A DNA stretch of 64,000 bases. Origin: Piscinibacter sp. HJYY11 (GTDB lineage Bacteria > Pseudomonadota > Gammaproteobacteria > Burkholderiales > Burkholderiaceae_C). Made by a program: the position numbers and the translations under genes. The DNA is taken from NCBI RefSeq assembly GCF_016735515.1, contig NZ_JAERQZ010000001.1, positions 4,997,407-5,061,406 on the forward strand, read 5' to 3'. Every line of letters starts with the position of its first letter. The stretch's first letter is position 1. Shown in pieces: positions 35,293 through 43,525 of this stretch. The notes below the pieces were generated by a model. It saw nothing but the letters and a program-made list of their open reading frames with translations, was not told the DNA's origin and made no database searches.

Positions 35293-36344
35293 GCTTGCGT
35301 GTCCTCCAGCACCACGGCCGTGTGGCCGCCGCCGAAACCGAGGATGCACGCCAGCACGTGACGTGCGTGTGACGGTGGCACCTTGGCGAGCGGGGCTTGC
35401 AGCGCGGGGTCTTGCGCATGATCGGCCCGCGGCCAGGCGCCGGATTCGAGGCAGGCGGTGAGCAGCGCGATCTCGGCGACGCCCGAGGCGCCGAGCGTGT
35501 GGCCGATTGCTGCCTTGAACGAGACCAGCGGCGGCAGCGGGTCGAACACCTGCCGCAACGCGCGCGCCTCGGTGGCATCGCTCGCGGCACCACCGGCGGC
35601 TTGCGGCTTGACGAGGCCGATGTCGTGCGCGGTAAGCGCGCTGTCGGCCAGGGCTTGATGGCACATGTCGATCACGGCGCTCTCGATGGAGCCGGCCGGG
35701 TCGCGGCCGTCGACGACGTTGGCGCCACCGGCCAGGCGCCAGCGCGAAGGCTGCGCCGAGAGCTGCAGGGCGGCGACGGCTTCGCCCAGCACGAGGCCGT
35801 TGCGCCCCAGGCCGTAAGGCAGCGCAGCGCTGTGGCTCAGGAGCTGCATGCCGGCGAAGCCGCCGAGGGTGAGGGTGTTGCGCAGCTCCAGGCCGAGCAC
35901 CAGCGCCTGCGGCACGACGCCGTGGCGGACCAGGGTGCGGGCGCTCAACAGCGCGTTCAGGCCCGAGGTGCAGGCGGTCGAGACGGTGTAGACCGGGCCT
36001 TGCCAGCCGAGCCAGCCGGCCACCGAGTCGGCGAAGGCCTGGTGGTCGCGGTCGAAATCATGGGTGGCTTCCAGCAGGCCGATGTCGAGCGAGGACGATG
36101 CGATGAAGAGCGCCCCGGTGCGATCGGTGGCGCCTGCCTCGGCGGCGGCGCGCTCGACGAGCCGCCGGCTGCGCGACGTCCAGTCGGTGTCGTCGTCGTC
36201 GATCGCGTAGCAGGGCCACGACGAGCCATCGGCGAGCGTGACCGGCACCGGTGCCGCGCCGGCCGGCAGGGCCGCCATCGCGCTGCCGAGGTCGGGCCCC
36301 AGCGCCGACGCGAGCGCACGGCCGGCAATGAAGACCTCGTTCAT
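35289..36344 (-). CDS. Beta-ketoacyl-ACP synthase (FabF-like) with altered active site
   Basis: 351-residue ketosynthase. The nucleophilic Cys is in VSTACTSGLNALLSA (about residue 124), and the second His with its Gly-rich loop is in KAAIGHTLGASG. The region where FabF enzymes carry the first His (usually EAHGTGT) reads VKPQAAGGAASDATEA, so this His appears replaced by Gln. It may elongate poorly, act as a decarboxylase or acyltransferase, or work with the small KS-like partner. Start ATG at 36344 follows the ACP gene by 10 bp. Confidence 0.85.
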   Translation of the reverse strand: MNEVFIAGRALASALGPDLGSAMAALPAGAAPVPVTLADGSSWPCYAIDDDDTDWTSRSRRLVERAAAEAGATDRTGALFIASSSLDIGLLEATHDFDRDHQAFADSVAGWLGWQGPVYTVSTACTSGLNALLSARTLVRHGVVPQALVLGLELRNTLTLGGFAGMQLLSHSAALPYGLGRNGLVLGEAVAALQLSAQPSRWRLAGGANVVDGRDPAGSIESAVIDMCHQALADSALTAHDIGLVKPQAAGGAASDATEARALRQVFDPLPPLVSFKAAIGHTLGASGVAEIALLTACLESGAWPRADHAQDPALQAPLAKVPPSHARHVLACILGFGGGHTAVVLEDTQA

Positions 36345-36354
36345 TCCCGAGGTG

Positions 36355-36621
36355 TCACTTGAGCGAGGGGGCATGCAGCTTCAGGTGCTCGGCCAAGTGC
36401 GCGATGGAGGTCAGCGCGCGGCGCGTGTCCTTGCTGTCGGGCATGCGCACGCCGTAGCGCTGCTGGATGGCCATCGAGATCTGCAGCGCGTCGAGCGAGT
36501 CGAGCGCGAGGCGCGCATCGGGGCCGAAGAGCACCTCGTCGTCGCGGAGGCCACCCTCGGGCTCAGACTTCTCGGCGGCTTCGAGGATCAATGTCTTGAG
36601 GTCGGCGATCAGGTCTGGCAT
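36355..36621 (-). CDS. Acyl carrier protein
   Basis: 88-residue four-helix carrier protein. The phosphopantetheine Ser is in ARLALDSLDALQISMAI (about residue 43). Helices are predicted before and after, with a somewhat basic C-terminus (DTRRALTSIAHLAEHLKLH). It is dedicated to this cluster, placed between the ABC permease gene and the ketosynthase gene, and would carry the growing or transferred acyl chain. Confidence 0.9.
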   Translation of the reverse strand: MPDLIADLKTLILEAAEKSEPEGGLRDDEVLFGPDARLALDSLDALQISMAIQQRYGVRMPDSKDTRRALTSIAHLAEHLKLHAPSLK

Positions 36622-36623
36622 GG

Positions 36624-37793
36624 CTAGCGGGAAGAGCGTTGGAACGAGCGTTGAAAGAGTGCGAGCGCGATGCCGAACATCAGCGCGGCAAACAGCGAGA
36701 GACGTGCGAGCTGCGGCGCGGTGCTGGCGACGTCGCCGCCGCGCAGCACGACATTGAGCAAGGCTTCGAGCCCCCAGTTCATCGGCGACCACTCGGCCAG
36801 GCGCTGCATCGAGGCCGGCATCACGAACTTGGGCACCATGATGCCGCCGATGGCGGCCATCAGCACGTTGATGATCGGGCCGACCGCCGCGGCCTGCGCG
36901 TGCGTGCGCACCGCGCAGGCGATGGCGATCGCCATGCTGACCGCCGCCAGGCTGATGGCGACGAGTGCGAGCAGCAGCGCCGGCCAGTTCACGTGCGTGA
37001 GCGAGAGGGCGTCGCCGCCGATCGCGGGCATCAGCCACACGCCGACGGCCAGCATCAGTCCGGCCTGCACCGCGTTCACCCCGAGGTAGGGCAGGCCCTT
37101 GGAGGCGAGCAGCGTGCTGCGCGAGACGCCGAGGCTGCGCAAGCGGGCGAGCGTGCCGCTCGTGCGCTCCTCGACCACCAGGCCGGCCAGCGAGGCGACG
37201 ACGAAGAACATGCCGAAGACGAGCCACGCCGGCACGTTCTGCTGCACGGCGCTCGGGCGTGGGCCCGTGTTGCCGGCGCGCTCGGGCTGCACGATGTTGA
37301 TCATCGAGGCGTCGGCGGCGGGCTTGGGCGCGTTGTTCTGCGCGAGCGCGGCGCGGGCCTTCAGTTCGCCGGCGGTGCCGGCGAGTTCGGCGCGCAGGGT
37401 GTTGAGCAGGTTGCCGTCAAGACCCGGCTCGGCGACGAGGCGGATGTGCGCTTGCGTGGGCAGCGACGGCTCTTCCAGTTCTTGCGAGAGACCGGGCTGC
37501 AGCACCAGCACGTACTTGAGTCGGCCTTCGCGCAGTTGCTGCTGCCAGTCGGGGGACAGCGGCTGTGCGGGGCCGTGGCCGCGCTCCCAGTTCTTGACCA
37601 GCGCGCGCGCGAGCGGGCCGGTGTCTTCTGCCTGCACCGCATAGGCCAGGCTCTTCTGTGGCGGGCTGTAGTAGTCCTTCAGCGCCAGCGACATGATCAC
37701 GATGAAGAGCACCGGCAGCAGGAAGAGCGCGGCCAGGCTGTGCGGGTCGCGGATGAGCGCGAGCAGTTCCTTCTTGATGAGGGCGGGCAGCAT
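36624..37793 (-). CDS. ABC-2 type transporter permease
   Basis: 389-residue ABC-2 permease: first membrane segment near residues 20-40 (LAALFLLPVLFIVIMSLAL), then a large extracytoplasmic domain (about residues 45-185). Five segments follow, from WLVFGMFFVVASLAGLVVEE, with the cytoplasmic loop RTSGTLARLRSLGVSRSTLL typical of the family. One base overlaps with the ATPase gene. It probably exports the lipid made by this cluster or moves it to the periplasm. Confidence 0.9.
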   Translation of the reverse strand: MLPALIKKELLALIRDPHSLAALFLLPVLFIVIMSLALKDYYSPPQKSLAYAVQAEDTGPLARALVKNWERGHGPAQPLSPDWQQQLREGRLKYVLVLQPGLSQELEEPSLPTQAHIRLVAEPGLDGNLLNTLRAELAGTAGELKARAALAQNNAPKPAADASMINIVQPERAGNTGPRPSAVQQNVPAWLVFGMFFVVASLAGLVVEERTSGTLARLRSLGVSRSTLLASKGLPYLGVNAVQAGLMLAVGVWLMPAIGGDALSLTHVNWPALLLALVAISLAAVSMAIAIACAVRTHAQAAAVGPIINVLMAAIGGIMVPKFVMPASMQRLAEWSPMNWGLEALLNVVLRGGDVASTAPQLARLSLFAALMFGIALALFQRSFQRSSR

Positions 37794-38710
37794 CAGTCTC
37801 TCAATGACCGTTGGGTGAGCGACATGAAGAGCTGCTCCAGGTTGCCGCGGCCGAACTGGGCGTTGTGCACCTTGGCGCCGGCGGCGTCGAGTGCCGAGAG
37901 AACTTCCGCGGGCCGGCTCGAGAGGCGCAGGCTGATCTGCGGCGAGCCGGCATCGACGACGGTGCCGTGCTGCGCGAGCAGGCCGAGCAAGGCCTCGCGC
38001 TCGATGCCGTCGGCGGCCAGCACCATCACCAGCTCGTGTTGCGCGAGCAGCTCGTCGAGCGAACCGGCGCGCAGCACCTTGCCATGGTCGAGGATCACCA
38101 CGCGGTCGGCGATGGCCTCGATCTCGTCCATGTAGTGAGAGGTGTAGATCACCGCGGCACCGTTGCGTGCCAGCGTCTTGATGGCCTCGAGGATGAAGGC
38201 GCGCGATTGCGGGTCGACACCGACGGTCGGCTCGTCGAAGAGCACCAGCTCGGGCTCGGGCAGCAGCGCGATGGCGAAGTTGAGCCGGCGCTTGAGCCCA
38301 CCGGAGAGCTTCTCGGCGCGCGTGCCCTGGTAGCGCTCGAGTTGCGCGAAGGCCAGGCAGGCGGCGATGCGTTCGTCGCGCCTTGCGCCGCCCAGACGGC
38401 CGGCAGCGGCGAAGCAGGCCAGGTTCTCGGCCACCGTCAGCATCGGGTAGAAGGCGTATTCCTGGGGCGCGACGGCAATGCGCGTCGGTCCGGCGGCACG
38501 TACGGCGTCGAGGGGCTGTCCATCGATGAGGATCTGCCCCTGCTGCACCGGCAGGAGACCTGCGAGGTGCGAGATCAGCGTCGTCTTGCCGGCGCCGTTG
38601 GGCCCGAGCAGGCCCAGCACGCTGCCACGCTGGGCGGTGAGCGACACGCCATCCAGTGCGGCCGTGTCAGCGCGGGGGTAGCGGTAGCCGAGGTGCTCGA
38701 TCGACAGCAT
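37793..38710 (-). CDS. ABC transporter ATP-binding protein
   Basis: 305-residue ABC ATPase. Walker A GPNGAGKTT (about residues 37-45), Q-loop PQEYAFYPMLT, signature KLSGGLKRRLNFAIALL, Walker B LVLFDEPTVGVD and H-loop VIYTSHYMDE are all intact. An approximately 80-residue C-terminal extension follows, as in DrrA/CcmA-type exporters. It pairs with the adjacent ABC-2 permease. Confidence 0.95.
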   Translation of the reverse strand: MLSIEHLGYRYPRADTAALDGVSLTAQRGSVLGLLGPNGAGKTTLISHLAGLLPVQQGQILIDGQPLDAVRAAGPTRIAVAPQEYAFYPMLTVAENLACFAAAGRLGGARRDERIAACLAFAQLERYQGTRAEKLSGGLKRRLNFAIALLPEPELVLFDEPTVGVDPQSRAFILEAIKTLARNGAAVIYTSHYMDEIEAIADRVVILDHGKVLRAGSLDELLAQHELVMVLAADGIEREALLGLLAQHGTVVDAGSPQISLRLSSRPAEVLSALDAAGAKVHNAQFGRGNLEQLFMSLTQRSLRD

Positions 38711-38737
38711 GGGGCGGCATTGTCACCGCCGCGGGCG

Positions 38738-39733
38738 TCACTTCACCGCGGCCTGCAGGTCTTTGAAGAACGCTTCTTCCTGGTCGGCCTGCTGGCGCAG
38801 CAATGCCGCGATGGCCGACGGGTTCACCGGCTCGCGGCCCTTGATCATGCGGGCGGCCTTGAGTGCCATCGCGCGCCAGCCGTCGCCGATCGTGGTGAGC
38901 CGCTCGGAGAACTGCGTGAGCACCGGCAGCTGCGCGAGCTGCGCCGCTTCCTGCAGGAAGGCGGCGTAGATGAAACGGAAGCCGGCGCCGCCGGTGCCGA
39001 TCTCTTCCTGCATGCGCACGATCTGGCCGATGAAGTCGGCGCTGTGCTTCTCGCCCGCGGGCAGTTTCTCGACGTGCTTGGCGAGCCAGCGCATGCCGCG
39101 CACGCCGGCGATGGGCACGGGCGGCAGCATGGCGCGGCAGTTCTTGCGGATCGCGGCGCGCACGGCCTCGGGGGTGATCTGCTTCTGCGGGATGGCCTTC
39201 GGGTAGTACAGCAGGCCCTTGGGCGCGAGTGCGCCCTTGGCGAAACGCGCGCGCAGCAGGTCCGCACTCGCGCAGCGCTGCGGGTGCTCGAACACCGGGT
39301 CGCTGATCAGGTACTCATCGCCTTCCTTGCCGTAGACCAGGAGGTTGTGCGCATTGAAGTGGAAGCGCATGTCGGGCGGGAAGTACGGCAGCCAGTAGAC
39401 CGAAGTCTGCAGGCCGACGATCTGGCCGCTGGCGAGAAGGTCGTCGAGGCGCTTCGCGCCGGCCTGCGGCGAGCGGAAGGTCTCGAAGCGGAAGCGCGTG
39501 GCCAGCGGGGCCAGCAGGCCCTTGATGATGGCGCGCGGCAGCGAGCGGTAGGCGATCAGCGGCAGGCCGTTGATCTTGATGAACGGGAGGTAGGCAAAGG
39601 CGAGGCCGCCCGAGAGGCCGAAGGCCAGGCTCTCCGTGACCGGCACGCCGTGGTGGCGCAGCAGGTTGGAGATGACGCCGCTCTCGCAGTGCGCCGAGTG
39701 GTGATGTTGAAACGTCGCGGCGTGTGAGTTCAT
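38738..39733 (-). CDS. BtrH N-terminal-domain protein (acyltransferase-like)
   Basis: 331-residue protein with a BtrH-type papain-like fold. A Cys motif is at AHCESGVISNLLRHHG (about residue 16), and a His/Asp region (FHFNAHNLLVYGKEGDEYLI then SDP) lies near residues 125-150, the order seen in C39-like and BtrH enzymes. BtrH moves an ACP-bound acyl group onto an amine in butirosin synthesis. With an ACP and ketosynthases next to it, a similar acyl transfer is plausible here; the acceptor is unknown. Its start overlaps the preceding gene. Confidence 0.75.
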   Translation of the reverse strand: MNSHAATFQHHHSAHCESGVISNLLRHHGVPVTESLAFGLSGGLAFAYLPFIKINGLPLIAYRSLPRAIIKGLLAPLATRFRFETFRSPQAGAKRLDDLLASGQIVGLQTSVYWLPYFPPDMRFHFNAHNLLVYGKEGDEYLISDPVFEHPQRCASADLLRARFAKGALAPKGLLYYPKAIPQKQITPEAVRAAIRKNCRAMLPPVPIAGVRGMRWLAKHVEKLPAGEKHSADFIGQIVRMQEEIGTGGAGFRFIYAAFLQEAAQLAQLPVLTQFSERLTTIGDGWRAMALKAARMIKGREPVNPSAIAALLRQQADQEEAFFKDLQAAVK

Positions 39734-40125
39734 GGCAACTTGCGGATCTCGGTGACCGTGAGGCCCAGCGCATCGGCATAGCGCTGCAGGTGCTTGTCGG
39801 TCAGCGTGGCGAAGATGTCGGGGCGCAGGTGGCGCTTCACGCGCCATTGCCAGTAGCCGCTGGTCTGCGACAGCAGCGGCACGTCCATGCGGCGGGCGCA
39901 CATCCAGTATTCGAGCGGCGAGGCGGCGCCGGCCTGCACACGCTGGCGCGCCGCTTCGGCGAGCGCCTGCAGCGTGTCGACCGCGTTGCTGGTGACGATC
40001 TCTTCGGCTTCCCAGCCCTTGCTGGGGGCGATCACGATGCGGCCGCTGGCGTCGCGCGCATAGACGGCCTTGCGGTGGCCGCCCAGCGTGGCGTTGCCTT
40101 CCTGCGGGACGTTGTCCAGATCCAT
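39730..40125 (-). CDS. Conserved hypothetical protein of the resorcinol-type cluster
   Basis: 131 residues, no recognised family. A central helical part (EEIVTSNAVDTLQALAEAAR) precedes ASPLEYWMCARRMDVPLLSQ. The C-terminal block SGYWQWRVKRHLRPDIFATL is followed by LQRYADALGLTVTEIRKLP, basic and helical. It starts directly after the TAG of the DarB-like gene and ends with an ATGA overlap into the BtrH-like gene, so it belongs to the same polycistronic unit. No signal peptide or membrane segment. Confidence 0.7.
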   Translation of the reverse strand: MDLDNVPQEGNATLGGHRKAVYARDASGRIVIAPSKGWEAEEIVTSNAVDTLQALAEAARQRVQAGAASPLEYWMCARRMDVPLLSQTSGYWQWRVKRHLRPDIFATLTDKHLQRYADALGLTVTEIRKLP

Positions 40126-41259
40126 CTAGACAGCGGTGAGATGAATGAAGCCGGTCGAGAAGCGACCACTTTCCGGGATGTACATCAGGAGCTTCTGCCC
40201 CTTCTGGATGCGGCCCGAACGGAACAGCTCGTCGAGCATGATGTACGGCGAGGCCGAGCCGGTGTTGCCCTTGGTCACGAGGTTGCTGAACCAGCGCTCG
40301 CGCGGGATGGGCAGCCCGGCTTCGCCGATCGCCTGCTCCACCGGGCCGGCGAAGAAGGACGAGGAGATGTGCGGCAGGAACCAGTCGATCTCGCTTGCGA
40401 CCAGGCGGCGCCTGTCGACGATCTCGGCCAGCGGGTCGCGCACGGTGGCGCGGATGACGTGTTCGTTGAGCAGGCGCACGTCCTGCTTCACCGCGAAGAT
40501 CGACTTGGCCTGCCACTCGTCGGTGCCGAAGCGCAGCCAACCGCGCAGCGAGCCGTCTTCGTTCTTGTCGCCGCCGGCGTACATGCACACGGGCAGTTCG
40601 TTCGCGGCCGACGAGAGGTCGATCCAGTCGACGCGCAGCGAGAGCGGGCCGCTCGGAGCTGCTTCGAGCAGCACGGCGCCGGCGCCGTCGGACAGCATCC
40701 AGCGCAGGAAGTCCTTCTCGAATGCGATCTCGGGGCGCTCTTCGAGCTGCTGCAGCTTGTGCTCGACCTCGGGGTCGAAGTTGCGCGCCAGCATGATGGG
40801 CGAGGCGAGTTCTGAGCCGGTGGCCACCGCGCGCTTGGATTCACCGGACTTGATCGACAGCCACGCGTGCTTGAACGCTGCCGCGCCCGACAGGCAGATG
40901 CCGGCGCACGACACGGCTTCGAGGCGCGGCCAGCCGAGCTCGCCGTGCACCATCACCGCATGGTTGGGCATGAGCTGGTCGGGCAGCGAGGTGCCGGTGG
41001 CCAGCGTGTCGACGCGGCCGATGTCGCCCATCGCGCGGATCGCGTTGGCCGTCATCTGGGCGTTGGTCATCGCCGGTTCGCCGGTGGCGCGGTCGATGGC
41101 GTAGTGGCGCGACTGGATGCCGTTGCTGCGCAGCACCAGCCGGCGTGCCCGCGAGGGCTTGCCGCCGACCATGCCGAGCACGGATTCGATCTCGTCGTTG
41201 GAAACGGGCGCGAAGGGCAGGAACGCACCGGTGCGCGTCAGAAAGACATCAATCCCCAT
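40126..41259 (-). CDS. KAS III-like ketosynthase (DarB-like)
   Basis: 377-residue beta-ketoacyl synthase III-type enzyme. Catalytic Cys lies in EAVSCAGICLSGAAAFKHA (about residue 107), His in IDWFLPHISSSFF and Asn in LVTKGNTGSASP, a complete C-H-N triad. Beside a DarA-like gene, the best model is the DarB/StlD type that condenses two acyl thioesters into a dialkyl-cyclohexanedione. The start MGIDVFLTRTG at 41259 is preferred to an in-frame ATG at 41301, which lies within the upstream gene. Overlap with that gene is 11 bp. Confidence 0.85.
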   Translation of the reverse strand: MGIDVFLTRTGAFLPFAPVSNDEIESVLGMVGGKPSRARRLVLRSNGIQSRHYAIDRATGEPAMTNAQMTANAIRAMGDIGRVDTLATGTSLPDQLMPNHAVMVHGELGWPRLEAVSCAGICLSGAAAFKHAWLSIKSGESKRAVATGSELASPIMLARNFDPEVEHKLQQLEERPEIAFEKDFLRWMLSDGAGAVLLEAAPSGPLSLRVDWIDLSSAANELPVCMYAGGDKNEDGSLRGWLRFGTDEWQAKSIFAVKQDVRLLNEHVIRATVRDPLAEIVDRRRLVASEIDWFLPHISSSFFAGPVEQAIGEAGLPIPRERWFSNLVTKGNTGSASPYIMLDELFRSGRIQKGQKLLMYIPESGRFSTGFIHLTAV

Positions 41260-42211
41260 ACAAGTGGCTGCGTTCCGTGGATGAGCCAGAGGGCTCTTCA
41301 AACTGGGTCTTGATTTTAGAGAGCCACCCTCCCATGAAGGGCCGCAGAAGCGTCTGCAGGAGGATGCTGGTGGGCACTACCGTGATGATCATCACGATCA
41401 GGAAGGTGACGTAGATCGCGAGCAGCGGCACGCGCTGCGGTGCCCCGGGCTTGCCGGCGGCCATCAGCAGTTTTCCCCAGACGTGGAAGCTGCGCGAGGC
41501 GGCTTTTTCGCTGAAATAGAGACGCGGGTCGACGGTCGCCGCGCCCAGCCCGGTGAGCAGCGGCTGCGTGCTTTTTTCACGATCGGCATGCAGCGAATCG
41601 ACCAGTGCCTTGCCGAAGCGGCCGGCGCTCTGGATCTGCGCATCGTTCAGGCCCGCATCGGGCATGCCCCAGAAGCCCTTGCGGCTGCCGGACAGCACCC
41701 ACTTGGGCGTGGTGAAGAAGGTGGCGAGGGTGGGGCCCGGGTCGACGTAGACGACGTTGTCGACCAGGCGCGCACCGGCGGCCGCGAGCAGGCCCTTGAG
41801 CTTCTCGTGCGCCATCAGCCACATGTTGCGGCAGGCGATCAGCGTGACGACGGGCTTGCCGGCCAGGAGCTTCTTCGCCACCGGGTGCTGCAGGAAGGCG
41901 GTGACGGGCTGCGAGGGGGCCAAGAACCACACCTGGTAGGGCAGCACGATGAGGTCGAAGTCTTCGTCGCCGGTCAGCGACAGCGGCTTCAGCTCGGGGC
42001 CCTTGAGGTGGTACGACTCGGGGAAGGCGTCGAGGAAGGGGAAGAAGCCCCAGGGGAAGGGAAAGGGCTTGCGCGTCTCGATCGTCTCGATGTGCAGCGA
42101 AACCTTGGGGTCCTCGCGCAGGGGCTTGAGGAAGCTGTCGGTCAGGGTGTTGAGTTGTCCGCTCTGCGAATAGCGCAGCACCAGGACCTTCTTGACGGTG
42201 TTGTTCACCAC
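41249..42211 (-). CDS. DarA-like (dialkylresorcinol biosynthesis) flavodoxin-fold protein
   Basis: 320-residue protein of the family annotated as dialkylresorcinol condensing enzyme DarA. The N-terminus KVLVLRYSQSGQLNTLTDSF has the phosphate-binding pattern of flavodoxin-like proteins, followed by DFDLIVLPYQVWFLAPSQP and GKPVVTLIACRNMW. A membrane segment lies near residues 258-285 (PLLAIYVTFLIVMIITVVP), so it is likely anchored to the inner membrane. In dar pathways DarA acts with the ketosynthase DarB to give an aromatic resorcinol. It starts at GTG and is the first gene of the leftward cluster. Confidence 0.8.
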   Translation of the reverse strand: MVNNTVKKVLVLRYSQSGQLNTLTDSFLKPLREDPKVSLHIETIETRKPFPFPWGFFPFLDAFPESYHLKGPELKPLSLTGDEDFDLIVLPYQVWFLAPSQPVTAFLQHPVAKKLLAGKPVVTLIACRNMWLMAHEKLKGLLAAAGARLVDNVVYVDPGPTLATFFTTPKWVLSGSRKGFWGMPDAGLNDAQIQSAGRFGKALVDSLHADREKSTQPLLTGLGAATVDPRLYFSEKAASRSFHVWGKLLMAAGKPGAPQRVPLLAIYVTFLIVMIITVVPTSILLQTLLRPFMGGWLSKIKTQFEEPSGSSTERSHLYGD

Positions 42212-42287
42212 AAAGCCATGAGAAGAAAACGGGATTGCCTATGGTAGGCGAGCGCACGCCAACCAGTGGTCCTGAAAAGAAGGGAAA

Positions 42288-43175
42288 TCAGGCAGTTTGT
42301 GGTGCGGTACCGGCGCGGCTGCGCCACCAACCCTCGGCGCTGTAGAGCGCGAGAGCGGACCAGATCAGCACAAACCCCATCAGCCGTTCGGCCGAGAAGG
42401 GCTCGTGGAAGAGCCACACGCCGAGCGCGAGCTGGATGGTCGGGCCGATGTACTGCAGCAGGCCAAGGGTGGTGAGCGAGATTCGCCGGGCGCCGGCCGC
42501 GAAGAGCAGCAGCGGGATGGCGGTGATCGGGCCGGCGGCGATGAGCCAGAGGTTGGTCGACGCGTCGGGCGCCGGGAAGACGCTGGTGCCCTGGCTGATC
42601 CAGAAGCCGAGCACGGCCATGGCGATGGGCGCGAGGATCAGCGTTTCGAGCGTCAGCCCTTCCAGCGCGCCGAGCGTTGCCACTTTTCGCAGCAGCCCAT
42701 AGAGGCCGAAGCTGCCGGCGAGCGCCAGCGCGATCCAGGGTGGCCGGCCGGCCAGCACGGTGAGCCACAGCACGCCGGCCGCGGCGATGCCGAGGGCCAC
42801 CCACTGCATGCGGCGCAGCCGCTCGTGCAGCACGGTGTAGCCCAGGAGCACGTTGACCAGCGGGTTGATGAAGTAGCCGAGGCTCGCCTCGATCACGTGG
42901 CCGTTGTTGACGGCCCAGATGTAGGTCAGCCAGTTGGCCGACAGCAGCACGGCGCTTGCGGCAAACGCCAGCAGCACCTTGGGTTGCGTCAGCACCGGAC
43001 GGACCCACGCCCATTGCCGCCGCAGCGTGAGCACCACCAGCACGAAGACCAGCGACCACACGATGCGGTGGACGAGGATTTCACCGGAGGGGACGCTCGC
43101 GATCTGGCGGAAGTAGAGCGGGAAGATGCCCCACAGCGCAAAGGCGAGGGCGGCGTACAGGGCTCCGATGGGCAT
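42288..43175 (-). CDS. rarD: RarD/EamA-family transporter
   Basis: 295-residue membrane protein with ten predicted segments in two EamA halves. The RarD signature is clear: GALYAALAFALWGIFPLYFR at the start, EILVHRIVWSLVF, NWLTYIWAVNNGHVIEASLG, GYFINPLVNVLLGYTVLHER and LGLLQYIGPTIQLALGV. Substrate is not known. The ATG at 43175 starts the conserved region. Its 3' end lies 76 bp downstream (leftward) of the dar-type cluster promoter region. Confidence 0.92.
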   Translation of the reverse strand: MPIGALYAALAFALWGIFPLYFRQIASVPSGEILVHRIVWSLVFVLVVLTLRRQWAWVRPVLTQPKVLLAFAASAVLLSANWLTYIWAVNNGHVIEASLGYFINPLVNVLLGYTVLHERLRRMQWVALGIAAAGVLWLTVLAGRPPWIALALAGSFGLYGLLRKVATLGALEGLTLETLILAPIAMAVLGFWISQGTSVFPAPDASTNLWLIAAGPITAIPLLLFAAGARRISLTTLGLLQYIGPTIQLALGVWLFHEPFSAERLMGFVLIWSALALYSAEGWWRSRAGTAPQTA

Positions 43176-43239
43176 CGAGCGATTCTCACCGCCCTGCTCG
43201 CGGGTTGCTCGCAGGTGGTCATTCGGCGGGCGGCGCGGC

Positions 43240-43521
43240 ATGATCCGCCGCGTGGCCCATGTCGTCTTCACCCAGCAGCTCAAGCGCTTCACCGAGGTGC
43301 CCGAGGTGGACACGCCCGCGGCCACGCTGCGCGAGGCGCTGCAGGCGGCGTTCGACCGCAACCCCCGGCTGCGCGGCTACGTGCTCGACGACCAGGGTCA
43401 CCTCCGGCCCAACGTCGTGGTGTTCATCGACGGCCGGCGCAGCCGCGAGCGTGTGCTTCTCAACGATGCATTGACGCTCGACAGCCAGGTGCACGTGCTG
43501 CAGGCGCTCTCAGGAGGATGA
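43240..43521 (+). CDS. MoaD/ThiS-family ubiquitin-like protein
   Basis: 93-residue beta-grasp protein ending in the Gly-Gly tail SGG that MoaD/ThiS proteins use for thiocarboxylation or conjugation. Visible fold elements are FTQQLKRFTEVPEVDTPAAT, RNPRLRGYVLDDQGHLRPNV and VVVFIDGRRSRERVLLNDAL. It ends 4 bp before the BNR-repeat gene, a pairing seen in many proteobacteria. No E1-like ThiF/MoeB gene is adjacent. Confidence 0.87.
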   Translation: MIRRVAHVVFTQQLKRFTEVPEVDTPAATLREALQAAFDRNPRLRGYVLDDQGHLRPNVVVFIDGRRSRERVLLNDALTLDSQVHVLQALSGG

Positions 43522-43525
43522 CGAG

